DNA from: an uncultured Treponema sp.
GTDB lineage: Bacteria; Spirochaetota; Spirochaetia; Treponematales; Treponemataceae
NCBI GenBank assembly: GCA_934699065.1
Contig: CAKUWD010000120.1
Coordinates: forward strand, 1-8,864
Direction: 5' to 3'
Length of the DNA stretch: 8,864 nt
The position numbers and the translations under genes were made by a program. Positions 1 through 6,993 of the stretch are shown piece after piece (positions within the stretch are counted from its first letter, which is position 1; each line of letters opens with the position of its first letter). A model generated the notes under the pieces. It searched no databases, was not told the origin of the DNA, and saw nothing but the letters and a program-made list of their open reading frames with translations.

Positions 1-206
1 ATATTCAATGCAGTTTCCATAGTCATGTCAAAAAGTACACGACCTTCTACATCTCCAGCAAGACCAACCAATGCAGCAACACCCATAACAGGCATAGCAG
101 TTGATTTCAAATACAAATCACCGCGTTTTACCTCTGCGCCTCCGAGCACTTCCTGAAGTACACGGAATGAAGTTTCAACAAACGGGTTAATATACTCTAC
201 TCGCAT
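1..206 (-). CDS. cheX: CheX, CheY-phosphate phosphatase (3' end cut by window edge)
   Basis: The first 68 residues read MRVEYINPFVETSFRVLQEV and continue through KRGDLYLKST and VGLAGDVEGRVLFDM, the typical N-terminal half of CheX, including the Gly-rich strand-turn 'GLAGDVEGRV'. CheX is a cytoplasmic phosphatase that dephosphorylates CheY-P and so ends the chemotaxis signal; it replaces CheZ in spirochaetes and Thermotoga. The start at 206 has a strong Shine-Dalgarno (AGGAG at 213-217, 6-base spacing). It begins 26 bases after the CheW-CheR stop, so it is probably the third gene of the cheA operon; in Treponema cheY normally follows, beyond the left edge. The catalytic Glu-x-x-Asn pair is expected in the missing part, so activity cannot be judged here. 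Family from recognised sequence; operon membership inferred from spacing. Confidence 0.9.
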   Translation of the reverse strand, partial: MRVEYINPFVETSFRVLQEVLGGAEVKRGDLYLKSTAMPVMGVAALVGLAGDVEGRVLFDMTMETALN

Positions 207-232
207 CTTAATCTCCTATTTTATTTGCTTTA

Positions 233-1660
233 TTAATCCTTTGTATACGCAACTAGCGTACCAACAGCATTCTCACCAAAACTAAAGGAATCCGGCATCT
301 CTTCGTTTTCACCGATAATGGCAACTGCATTGCCTTTCATTTTTTCGATAAAATCGTTAACTACAGATTCCTGAGCCTTTTCATCCAGCAGAGAAAGAAT
401 ATCACGAGCAAAAATAATATCTACTGCAGGTAATGCATTAGTATGTTTGCAATCATGATACTCAAACATTATGCTGTCTTTAATCTCCTGACTAAAAGTA
501 TACTCCCCGTTTGCTTTTTTTGTCAAATAAGGAGAATACCAATCTGAAGCAAGATTTGCTGGAACAGACATAAGACCCGCATTTGATACATTCAGAAGGT
601 CGATATCCTGTGCATAAATTCTTATTTTTGCATCTGGATAACGTTTCTTAAGCACACATGCCAGAGAATATGTTTCCGTGCCTTTTCCACAGCCCGGATT
701 CCAAACAACAATCTGCTTTGCAGCATTATCAGGAAGAACCTTGAAAACAGCATCAGCATATTCTTTTGACCACCAGTTGTTGGTAAAAGGTGACCAGAAA
801 GGCTTAAGGAATGAATCTGCATCATCGGAATTCTGAAGCTGATTTTTCTTAGTTTCCTTAGACCATTCTGAATATCTGTGCTTTATCCAGGTTGAATTTA
901 CTGAAGATACAGTGAAATTCTTATAGGTAAGAAGGCTTTCGCTAATAAATTTGATATCTACAGAAGAAGCGTCTTCTTCTGCAGAAGCATCACCGCCTGA
1001 AATGCCTCTTGCAATATCAGCCGGAGATTTTACCATGCCCCCCTCTGCTACAGCTGCTGCCTGAGCTTTTGGAACAGGTGCTGCTTTTAGAGGTTGCTTT
1101 ACGATTCTTTGAGGTTTTTCAAAATTAACTCCCGGAACAGGTGCTTCGGCAGCTTCTTTTGAAGAGAAAATTCTTGTAATGTCGAGCAATACATAAAGTC
1201 TGTTATTACTTTCTACTACACCATCAATATATTTGATGTTGATATCACCAAACAATGGATGAGGTGGCTGAATAGAACTCTTTTGTACACCAATAACCTT
1301 ATCTATTTTATCAACTACAACACCAAACTTCTGATCCTCAACCTGAAGAATAAGCATATTTTCAAGCTTGTTTTCATCACGTGGAGGAACTTCTATATTA
1401 AAGAAGATTCTCAAATCAAGAATAGGTATGATTTCACCACGAAGATTATATACACCAAGAACAAAAGGAAGTGTATTCGGAACGAAAGTAAAACGTCCGG
1501 CTTTCGCAATTTCCTTTACATGCATGATGTCGATTGAATAATCTTTATCAGCAAGTGAAAAAGTTACCATCTTAAAATCAACAAGAGCGGCATTTTCTTT
1601 TTTTTCTTCAAGCTGCTGGGCAAGCTGTGTTGCAACTAAAGTCTCATTTTCTGCATTCAT
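233..1660 (-). CDS. cheW: CheW scaffold fused to a CheR-like methyltransferase domain
   Basis: The protein has 475 aa, about three times a plain CheW. Residues ~25-168 form a CheW domain (VLGVYNLRGEIIPILDLR at ~68-84, then a GVVVDKIDKVIGV strand), which couples receptors to CheA. Residues ~170-232 are an Ala/Pro-rich linker. Residues ~234-475 resemble CheR: an N-terminal helical part, 'FTNNWWSKEYADAVFKVLP' (~292-310), an SAM-loop-like NPGCGKGTETYSLA (321-334), AQDID (350-354) and IIFARDILSLLD (415-426). Several CheR signature positions differ: GCSTGEEPYS-type loop is GCGKGTETYS, and the usual RN pair is R419-D420, so methyltransferase activity is doubtful. The same fusion is known from Treponema denticola, where it helps order the array. 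The start has SD AGAGGTG (1668-1674), 7 bases before the ATG and 15 bases after the cheA stop. Confidence 0.93.
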   Translation of the reverse strand: MNAENETLVATQLAQQLEEKKENAALVDFKMVTFSLADKDYSIDIMHVKEIAKAGRFTFVPNTLPFVLGVYNLRGEIIPILDLRIFFNIEVPPRDENKLENMLILQVEDQKFGVVVDKIDKVIGVQKSSIQPPHPLFGDINIKYIDGVVESNNRLYVLLDITRIFSSKEAAEAPVPGVNFEKPQRIVKQPLKAAPVPKAQAAAVAEGGMVKSPADIARGISGGDASAEEDASSVDIKFISESLLTYKNFTVSSVNSTWIKHRYSEWSKETKKNQLQNSDDADSFLKPFWSPFTNNWWSKEYADAVFKVLPDNAAKQIVVWNPGCGKGTETYSLACVLKKRYPDAKIRIYAQDIDLLNVSNAGLMSVPANLASDWYSPYLTKKANGEYTFSQEIKDSIMFEYHDCKHTNALPAVDIIFARDILSLLDEKAQESVVNDFIEKMKGNAVAIIGENEEMPDSFSFGENAVGTLVAYTKD

Positions 1661-1675
1661 ACAAAAACACCTCTA

Positions 1676-4138
1676 TTATTGAGCATACTGGGCATCTTCC
1701 TGAGCCTGAGCAAGAAGTTCCTGCTTTACACCAAGATCAAGAAGCTGACCAACATCTATAATCAGCGAAACAGAACCATCACCAAGAATTGAAGCACCGG
1801 CAATACCTGGAGAATTTGTGAACTGATCTTTCAGAGGTTTAATTACAACATCCTCTTCTCCGATCAATGCATCTACCATTACACCAATCTTCTTTTCCTG
1901 AGTACCTACAATTACGATATAACACTCATCAGACTTAACTGTTTCAGGAATACCGAACAATCTTGAAAGTCTGAGAATACTTATAACCTCATTACGTACA
2001 TTTAAGATTTCATAATTATCAATATGATTGATTTCTGAAATATTAATACACTGACTTTCAATAACGTTTGCAATAGGAATTGAGTAAACTTCTTTTCCAA
2101 CTCTTACAAGCAAGCCCTGAATAATTGCAAGAGTAAGAGGAAGTTTAATAATAAACGATGTACCTTTACCCTTAGCAGAGTTGATAGAAATAGTTCCCTT
2201 AAGGTTGTTGATCATAGTCTTTACTACATCAAGACCAACACCACGTCCTGAAATATTCGAAATCTTATCTGCTGTAGAGAAACCAGGCTGCATAATAAGA
2301 TTGAAAGCATCCTGCTCTGTAACAGCCTTATCCGGATGAATAAGCCCACGCTCTACAGCCTTTTTACGTACCTTTTCTACATCGATACCAGCACCGTCAT
2401 CTTTAATTTCGATTACAATCTGGTTACCTTCATTTGAAGCTTTAAGAAGGATTGTACCAGTTTCCGGTTTTCCGGCAGCGGTACGAGCCTCTGGAGTTTC
2501 AATACCATGGTCTACAGAGTTTCGGACGCAGTGCATAATCGGATCAAGAAGATCTTCTACAACCGATTTATCAAGTTCTGTATCCTCACCTTCAATTACC
2601 AGGTCAATTTTCTTATTAAGATCTCTCTGTAAGTCACGTACTACACGAGGGAATCGGCTGAAAATCTGATTGATTGGAACCATTCGGATTTTCATTACAC
2701 CTTCCTGGAGATCTCCGGCAATAGTACCGAGATTCTGTGTATATGAACGGAACTTACCAGAAATACTCTTTGCCTCAGATTCATATTCATCAAAAATATT
2801 GCTGAGGGCACCGTATTCTTTAAGAATACTCTTTCTTATATCTACAGAAGAAACACCTTCTTTTATCTGCTCCATATAGTCTGGAAGCTTGTCGAAAAGA
2901 TTATGAAGTCTTTCTTTGTATTCTGCTTCGATTGACTGGAAGCGTGAAAGTTCAGCTGCATTCTGCATTGCAAGCTGGTTGAATGATGCTTTGTTGATTA
3001 CAGCTTCTGATACAAGATTCAAGAGGTTATCAATTCGGCGTGAATCAACACGAAGAATTGACCCCTGCTGTGCATGAGCGGCAACTTCTTTCTTTGGCTC
3101 AGCCTTTTTCTCTTCTTTCTTTACTTCAGGCTTAAGAACATTGTCGTTCAGAATATCGCCCAAAAGCTCTGACTGAGCTGCAGTCATATTTTTTCCTGCG
3201 GGAAGTTCGTCTGAAGGAGTAATTGGAGCCGAAGCAGCTGGTGCTGCCTGAACAGGAGCTGAAGCCACAGATTTTGCAACAGAAGGATCTGCTGCAGTTC
3301 CTGTTGTATAATCTTCAAGAAGATGTGCATCGGTAATAAGAGTTACATCACTAAGGAAGGCACAGTCTTCGATTTCCGGACCATCAGCCTCTGTAGCAAC
3401 ATAATAGAATACATTCTCATAAAACTGATCTTCATAAAGGGCATCAAAATCAGGAACTGTCTTAAGCACATTACCCACATTCTTAAGTGCAGCAAAAACC
3501 TGAATGCCGCCTACTGTATTCATTGGATTGCTTTCATCAAACTTAACTGCAATACACCAGAGTTTCTGGTTGCCTTCACAAGTCTGTTTAAGCTCTGCAA
3601 AATCATCTTCCGTAATATCTGGAAGAACAAGAGCATTTGCAGAAGCAGCCGGTGCAGCTTCTGCAGGCTGAGGAACAGGGGCAGGAGCTGGTTTTGGCGC
3701 AGCTTTTGGAGCCGCAGCTTTAGCCGTTGCCTTGCCGCCCTTCTGCGGAATATATCCGTGAAGTTTTTCTACAATTGAATCAATGTTTTCTTCGTAAATA
3801 CTTCCATTCTGGCGTGCTTCAAGCATTGCCTTGATTACGTCTATTGAAGTGAGGAGAAGATCAACTACGTCTTCGTCTACCTTAAGTCTGTCGGAACGAA
3901 TCTCATCAAGCACATCTTCTACAGTATGTGTAAAGTGAGAAAGTTCCATCATTTCTACTGTTGCAGAACCACCTTTAAGTGTATGAGCTGCACGGAATAT
4001 CTCATCAATCGCTTCGTGATTTGAAGGATCATTTTCAATAACGAGAATATTACTCTCCAGCTGTTCTACCTGCTGTTCTGCTTCTGCGAAGAAGTCTTTC
4101 AACAGTTCTTCGTTATTCGGGTCAAGATAATCACTCAT
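1676..4138 (-). CDS. cheA: CheA chemotaxis sensor histidine kinase
   Basis: This 820-aa cytoplasmic kinase autophosphorylates in response to receptors and passes phosphate to CheY and CheB. P1/Hpt spans ~5-130, with phospho-acceptor H52 in RAAHTLKGGSAT. An Ala/Pro/Lys linker (~134-168) leads to P2 (~170-280), the response-regulator docking domain, and a second low-complexity linker (~285-357). P3 dimerisation runs ~360-485, roughly twice the usual length. The P4 ATPase follows with N box HCVRNSVDHGIE (536-547), G1 DDGAGID (580-586), and GFSTADKISNISGRGVGLDVV (619-639). P5, the CheW-like domain, is ~672-805. All kinase motifs look intact. The first in-frame Met lies just before the P1 helix, so the start is sound, but no Shine-Dalgarno sits at a normal distance; see the promoter entry. 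It is the first gene of the cheA-cheW-cheX operon. Confidence 0.96.
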   Translation of the reverse strand: MSDYLDPNNEELLKDFFAEAEQQVEQLESNILVIENDPSNHEAIDEIFRAAHTLKGGSATVEMMELSHFTHTVEDVLDEIRSDRLKVDEDVVDLLLTSIDVIKAMLEARQNGSIYEENIDSIVEKLHGYIPQKGGKATAKAAAPKAAPKPAPAPVPQPAEAAPAASANALVLPDITEDDFAELKQTCEGNQKLWCIAVKFDESNPMNTVGGIQVFAALKNVGNVLKTVPDFDALYEDQFYENVFYYVATEADGPEIEDCAFLSDVTLITDAHLLEDYTTGTAADPSVAKSVASAPVQAAPAASAPITPSDELPAGKNMTAAQSELLGDILNDNVLKPEVKKEEKKAEPKKEVAAHAQQGSILRVDSRRIDNLLNLVSEAVINKASFNQLAMQNAAELSRFQSIEAEYKERLHNLFDKLPDYMEQIKEGVSSVDIRKSILKEYGALSNIFDEYESEAKSISGKFRSYTQNLGTIAGDLQEGVMKIRMVPINQIFSRFPRVVRDLQRDLNKKIDLVIEGEDTELDKSVVEDLLDPIMHCVRNSVDHGIETPEARTAAGKPETGTILLKASNEGNQIVIEIKDDGAGIDVEKVRKKAVERGLIHPDKAVTEQDAFNLIMQPGFSTADKISNISGRGVGLDVVKTMINNLKGTISINSAKGKGTSFIIKLPLTLAIIQGLLVRVGKEVYSIPIANVIESQCINISEINHIDNYEILNVRNEVISILRLSRLFGIPETVKSDECYIVIVGTQEKKIGVMVDALIGEEDVVIKPLKDQFTNSPGIAGASILGDGSVSLIIDVGQLLDLGVKQELLAQAQEDAQYAQ

Positions 4139-4146
4139 ATAGAACT

Positions 4147-4174
4147 ATTATACCCCTAAAATCACATATTTCAA
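4147..4174 (-). promoter_or_regulatory. Sigma70-type promoter of the cheA operon, possibly leaderless
   Basis: On the minus strand TTGAAA (4169-4174) is followed after exactly 16 bases by a perfect TATAAT (4147-4152). Only 8 bases (AGTTCTAT) separate the -10 from the cheA ATG, so transcription starting 6-8 bases after the -10 would begin within about two bases of the start codon. The nearest purine-rich run (AGGGG) is 14 bases from the ATG and upstream of the predicted transcript. The promoter motif is seen directly; a leaderless mRNA is inference. Confidence 0.6.
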
Positions 4175-4263
4175 GCGAAAACTTATATTGAATGAGAAAA
4201 TTTATTTTTTATGGTATTTTTAACGTTTTTCTTCTATATTTTAATGCATATTAGATATTTTAT

Positions 4264-4291
4264 TAATGCTTACAGCTTTTTATGCCGATAA
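4264..4291 (+). promoter_or_regulatory. Sigma28 (FliA)-type promoter for the beta-barrel gene
   Basis: GCCGATAA at 4284-4291 is identical to the enterobacterial sigma28 -10 consensus. TAATGCTT at 4264-4271 matches the sigma28 -35 TAAAGTTT at 6 of 8 positions, with a 12-base spacer (usual 11). Transcription would start near 4297-4299, directly before the AGGAG at 4298-4302, leaving a short leader before the ATG at 4311. A sigma28 is known in Treponema. Its use here is inferred from the motif only; a weak sigma70-like pair (TTGAAT 4188-4193, TATGGT 4210-4215) is also possible. Confidence 0.5.
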
Positions 4292-4297
4292 ACAATC

Positions 4298-4302
4298 AGG
4301 AG
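4298..4302 (+). promoter_or_regulatory. Shine-Dalgarno that decides the start of the barrel gene
   Basis: AGGAG lies 8 bases before the ATG at 4311. It selects that codon over the in-frame ATG at 4266, which has no ribosome binding site, would lie upstream of the predicted sigma28 transcript start, and would put 15 extra residues before the signal peptide. Confidence 0.75.
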
Positions 4303-4310
4303 TTTTATAT

Positions 4311-5525
4311 ATGCGTAAAAGAATTGTCCTTGGAATATTAATCAGTTTTTTCCTGCTCTCAACACTTTCAGCAGCATCTTCTTTCAGCGGATATGCAGGA
4401 GGAAGATTAAATTACGCCGCAAATCCTGAAAAAGAACAGTATGACCCTGACTTAAAGCTTCAGGCATTTTTTATGGGACAGTTCAACTTTACCCAGAATT
4501 TATGGAGTCACATAGAATTCTCACTTAATACCGGAGACTTACTTGGACAAAGTTTGTTTCATGAAACTGACTCAAAATTTCAAATAGATGAGATTTCTTT
4601 AATTTGCAGAGGAAACCTCTCTGACTTTACAAATTATTTGAGTTTCTTCCTTGGAACTTATGACCCTATCGGTTCTGATATTTTTCTTCAGCGTTATTTT
4701 AACATTACTCCTATTGGTTCAAAAATTACGGAAAACTATCTTGGACGTCCAGGTTCTATTCTCTACCCTCATTTTGGTATTGGTATTGCAGATATTGCAA
4801 AACTTCATTCAATTCCTCTGGCATTCGGTCCTTATCTGTATGTAAATCATGAAGATGATAAATACTATGTTTTAAATGGAGATTTGAGAGTTGCATCTGT
4901 TATGCGCTTCCTGACTATTGACTTTGCAGTAGGAATTGGAATTCCTCTTGCTGATAAATACAAGGGTGAAGATGTACTTATAGCCGTAGAAAAAGTATAT
5001 TGGCACGCTGGAACAACAATTCTTCTTGGTAATAATTTTACAAATTCTTTATTCTTACAGGCTGGAGTTTATAACGCAAGTTTTATGGCAAGCAATTCAA
5101 ATTCCATTGTATCGCCTAAAGATATTTACCTTCTTATAGAACCACGACTTGTTTTAAGAGATGCTCATCTTAATATTACATTATTCAATCTTCCACCAGA
5201 TACTGTAAAACAGCTTTTATTTATAGAAGATACTCTTGGAATCAATATTAATGCCTATACTACAACTTCTCTAGCCGGAATAAATTCCTTTACCTATGGA
5301 AGCCATATTTCTGTCGGCTTAATCGATAAAAACTTTCTTACTATAAAAGATTCTTTAAGTGAAATTACAGAAAAGAGTTATAATATTAATATTAGTCCTT
5401 ACATTACCTGCAACTTCCTTTCTGGAGAACTTCATCTTCAAGGTACAATCCGAATTATGGAATTTTTCAGGGGACGTGCAGACAGAGCCATTTCTATTGA
5501 CCTTGGTTACCGCACAAAATTTTAG
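4311..5525 (+). CDS. Predicted outer-membrane beta-barrel protein, unnamed family
   Basis: The chosen 404-aa product starts MRKRIVLGILISFFLLSTLSA: a basic N-terminus, a hydrophobic core and a probable signal-peptidase site near residues 20-23 (LSA-A-S). The mature part is rich in short amphipathic strands with alternating polar/hydrophobic residues and many Gly, Asn, Tyr and Phe, no long hydrophobic helix and no lipobox Cys. It ends ISIDLGYRTKF: a final strand closing with a C-terminal Phe, as expected of a BAM beta-signal. This points to export across the inner membrane and insertion in the outer membrane. I do not recognise a named family or substrate. It is divergent from cheA across a 172-bp control region and has its own sigma28-like promoter, hinting at co-expression with motility genes. 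Porin, adhesin or structural roles remain open. An alternative start is 4266. Confidence 0.8.
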   Translation: MRKRIVLGILISFFLLSTLSAASSFSGYAGGRLNYAANPEKEQYDPDLKLQAFFMGQFNFTQNLWSHIEFSLNTGDLLGQSLFHETDSKFQIDEISLICRGNLSDFTNYLSFFLGTYDPIGSDIFLQRYFNITPIGSKITENYLGRPGSILYPHFGIGIADIAKLHSIPLAFGPYLYVNHEDDKYYVLNGDLRVASVMRFLTIDFAVGIGIPLADKYKGEDVLIAVEKVYWHAGTTILLGNNFTNSLFLQAGVYNASFMASNSNSIVSPKDIYLLIEPRLVLRDAHLNITLFNLPPDTVKQLLFIEDTLGININAYTTTSLAGINSFTYGSHISVGLIDKNFLTIKDSLSEITEKSYNINISPYITCNFLSGELHLQGTIRIMEFFRGRADRAISIDLGYRTKF

Positions 5526-5540
5526 TTTATCTCCTACTAC

Positions 5541-5569
5541 TTGTTTTATATTCCTTAGATTGATAAAAT
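5541..5569 (+). promoter_or_regulatory. Candidate sigma70-type promoter of the MFS gene
   Basis: TTGTTT (5541-5546), a 17-base spacer and TAAAAT (5564-5569) fit a sigma70 promoter. The -10 abuts the left arm of the 13-bp inverted repeat (5551-5563), and that arm fills most of the spacer, so a protein bound there would block RNA polymerase. Transcription would begin near 5576, just before the right arm. Confidence 0.4.
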
Positions 5570-5593
5570 AGTATAAAACCTCAATCTAAGGAA
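5551..5593. repeat. Perfect 13-bp inverted repeat overlapping promoter and RBS
   Basis: TTCCTTAGATTGA (5551-5563) and its exact complement TCAATCTAAGGAA (5581-5593) are separated by 17 bases. Arm centres are 30 bp apart, close to three helical turns. The loop holds the -10 candidate, and the right arm contains the ribosome binding site (AAGGA, 5588-5592) of the transporter that starts at 5602. It could be a two-site operator, or in read-through RNA a stem that hides the ribosome binding site. It lacks a T-run after the stem and is AT-rich, so it is not a good terminator. Confidence 0.8.
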
Positions 5594-5601
5594 CATTAAA
5601 A

Positions 5602-6897
5602 ATGAAAAACATTCAGAACAAGTGGATCCGTGGAGCTATCCCGGCCCTCCTTCTTCACTGCAGTATCGGAACTGTATACTGCTGGTCAATTTTCAGCCAG
5701 GAAATTGCAGACTACATCGGCTTTTCTAAGGGCGCTGTAGAATGGGCATTCAGCTTTGCAATATTCTTCCTCGGCATGTCAGCTGCCTTCCTTGGTGGTC
5801 TTGTAGAAAAAAATATTCACAAATCATCTCTGATTGCATCAATTACATTTGCACTTGGCATGGCCGGCACAGGCTTCTTTATCTGGTACGGTGGAAACAA
5901 TCCCCACAGCGTACTTTCTCTCGTAGGTATTTACATAAGCTACGGTTTTATTATGGGTATTGGTCTTGGTACCGGTTACCTCTCTCCTGTAAAGACTCTT
6001 ATGCTCTGGTTTAAGGACAAAAAGGGTCTTGCAACTGGTCTTGCTGTAGCAGGCTTTGGTGCAGCTAAAGCTATCGCTTCTCCTATTATGAGCCGCATGC
6101 TTACTGGTCTTGGAGAAGGCGGTGTTTTCAAGATGTTCTATATTCTTGCATGTGTTTACTTTGTAATGATGTTCATCGGCCACCTTATTCTTGCTAAACC
6201 TGAAGGTTGGGTTGAACCACAGACAAAATCTAAGGACGAAGGAATTATTGCAACTCTTAAGACAGAACCTATTGCTTCTTACATTGGAATCTGGCTTATG
6301 TTCTACATCAACATCACATGTGGTCTTGCAATCATTTCTCAGGAAAAGATGATTGTAAAGTGTGTAGGACTTGGTGCTGCTGCCGGAATTATTTCTACAA
6401 TCTCTGCTTTGTTCAACGCAGGCGGACGTCTCGGTTTCTCTGCATGGGCAGACAAGCTTAAGGACCGCAACACAATCTATAAGTTAATTTTCACACTTTC
6501 TATTGTTTCAACTTTGATTGTTCTTCTTACAAAGGGTATTGCAAACGGAGCAGGAAATACTGTACTTATCGTATTTGTACTTGCTCTGATTTTCATCGTA
6601 AATGCAGGATACGGCGGAGGATTCTCTAATGTTCCTACCCTCCTTTCTGACCACTATGGAATGGGCAATATTTCTGCAATTCACGGAATTACACTTTCTG
6701 CATGGGCATTTGCAGGTCTTACAGGAAACCAGATGGCTTCTTACATTGTAAAGCACACTGGTTCATTTATTGATGTACATGGAGTTCAGGCTAATCCTGT
6801 TGGATATCAGAACGTACTTATCGTAACAACTATTTTGTATGCTGTTGCTATGTGCTTAAGCTGTTTCTTAGTTCGTCCAATGAGTAAGAAAGCCTAA
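5602..6897 (+). CDS. MFS transporter of the oxalate/formate antiporter (OFA) family
   Basis: The 431-aa protein has about twelve hydrophobic segments (roughly 11-31, 46-68, 77-97, 106-130, 143-166, 178-198, 222-245, 255-275, 292-311, 320-340, 358-380, 403-425), the normal MFS length and topology. OFA traits include the opening GTVYCWSIFSQEI (23-35), GFGAAKAIASP (151-161) after TM5's start, FNAGGRLGFSAWADK (271-285) at TM8-9, and GYGGGFSNVPTLLSDHYG (336-353). In the TM11 segment where, as I recall, OxlT has its substrate lysine within an 'AKG' context, this protein has SAWAF (W368), so oxalate is unlikely; another small carboxylate such as pyruvate or formate is a guess. The start has SD AAGGA 9 bases upstream, inside an inverted repeat. 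It appears monocistronic and converges on the EAL gene. Confidence 0.88.
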   Translation: MKNIQNKWIRGAIPALLLHCSIGTVYCWSIFSQEIADYIGFSKGAVEWAFSFAIFFLGMSAAFLGGLVEKNIHKSSLIASITFALGMAGTGFFIWYGGNNPHSVLSLVGIYISYGFIMGIGLGTGYLSPVKTLMLWFKDKKGLATGLAVAGFGAAKAIASPIMSRMLTGLGEGGVFKMFYILACVYFVMMFIGHLILAKPEGWVEPQTKSKDEGIIATLKTEPIASYIGIWLMFYINITCGLAIISQEKMIVKCVGLGAAAGIISTISALFNAGGRLGFSAWADKLKDRNTIYKLIFTLSIVSTLIVLLTKGIANGAGNTVLIVFVLALIFIVNAGYGGGFSNVPTLLSDHYGMGNISAIHGITLSAWAFAGLTGNQMASYIVKHTGSFIDVHGVQANPVGYQNVLIVTTILYAVAMCLSCFLVRPMSKKA

Positions 6898-6899
6898 AA

Positions 6900-6953
6900 T
6901 CGAAGAACCGTTAAAAATAGACTTACGGCAGTAAGTCTATTTAGGTTCATCGA
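6900..6953. terminator. Long two-part hairpin, probable bidirectional terminator
   Basis: The inner stem is a perfect 12-bp pair, AAATAGACTTAC (6915-6926) with GTAAGTCTATTT (6931-6942), around a GGCA loop. An outer stem pairs TCGAAGAACC (6900-6909) with GGTTCATCGA (6944-6953) at 9 of 10 positions, with a 5/1-base internal bulge. On the minus strand the inner stem is followed by TTTTT, a fair rho-independent signal for the EAL-PAS gene; on the plus strand it starts 3 bases after the MFS stop but has only TTT, inside the stem. Its position between convergent stops supports termination in both directions. Confidence 0.7.
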
Positions 6954-6960
6954 AAGAAAT

Positions 6961-6993
6961 GGCTCAGAGCGAGCTATGCGAGCGACCAGCGCC
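6961..6993. repeat. GC-rich 33-bp element, possible dispersed repeat
   Basis: 23 of 33 bases are G or C, in sharp contrast to the AT-rich surroundings. It starts GGC and ends GCC, and contains GCGAGC twice around TAT, also readable as the mirror repeat AGCGAGC-TATG-CGAGCGA. The stop codon of the PAS fragment (6993-6995) overlaps its last base. It resembles REP-type intergenic elements, but only one copy is visible here, so repeat status is inferred. Confidence 0.35.

Noticed and set aside
3323..3778. 151-codon open frame opposite cheA
   Set aside because: It lies antisense to conserved P1-P2 codons, its product is low-complexity and Cys/Arg-rich, and it has no start signals; a shadow frame.
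4266..4310. Upstream in-frame ATG giving a 419-aa barrel protein
   Set aside because: It has no Shine-Dalgarno, overlaps the sigma28-like promoter, and buries the signal peptide behind 15 residues; the ATG at 4311 has AGGAG at 8 bases.
5551..5593. Inverted repeat as a rho-independent terminator of the barrel gene
   Set aside because: The stem is AT-rich, the loop is 17 bases, and no T-run follows the right arm; the overlap with the next gene's RBS suggests regulation instead.
5839..6183. 114-codon open frame opposite the MFS gene
   Set aside because: It is antisense to conserved membrane segments, with Lys/Thr/Cys-rich composition typical of a shadow frame.
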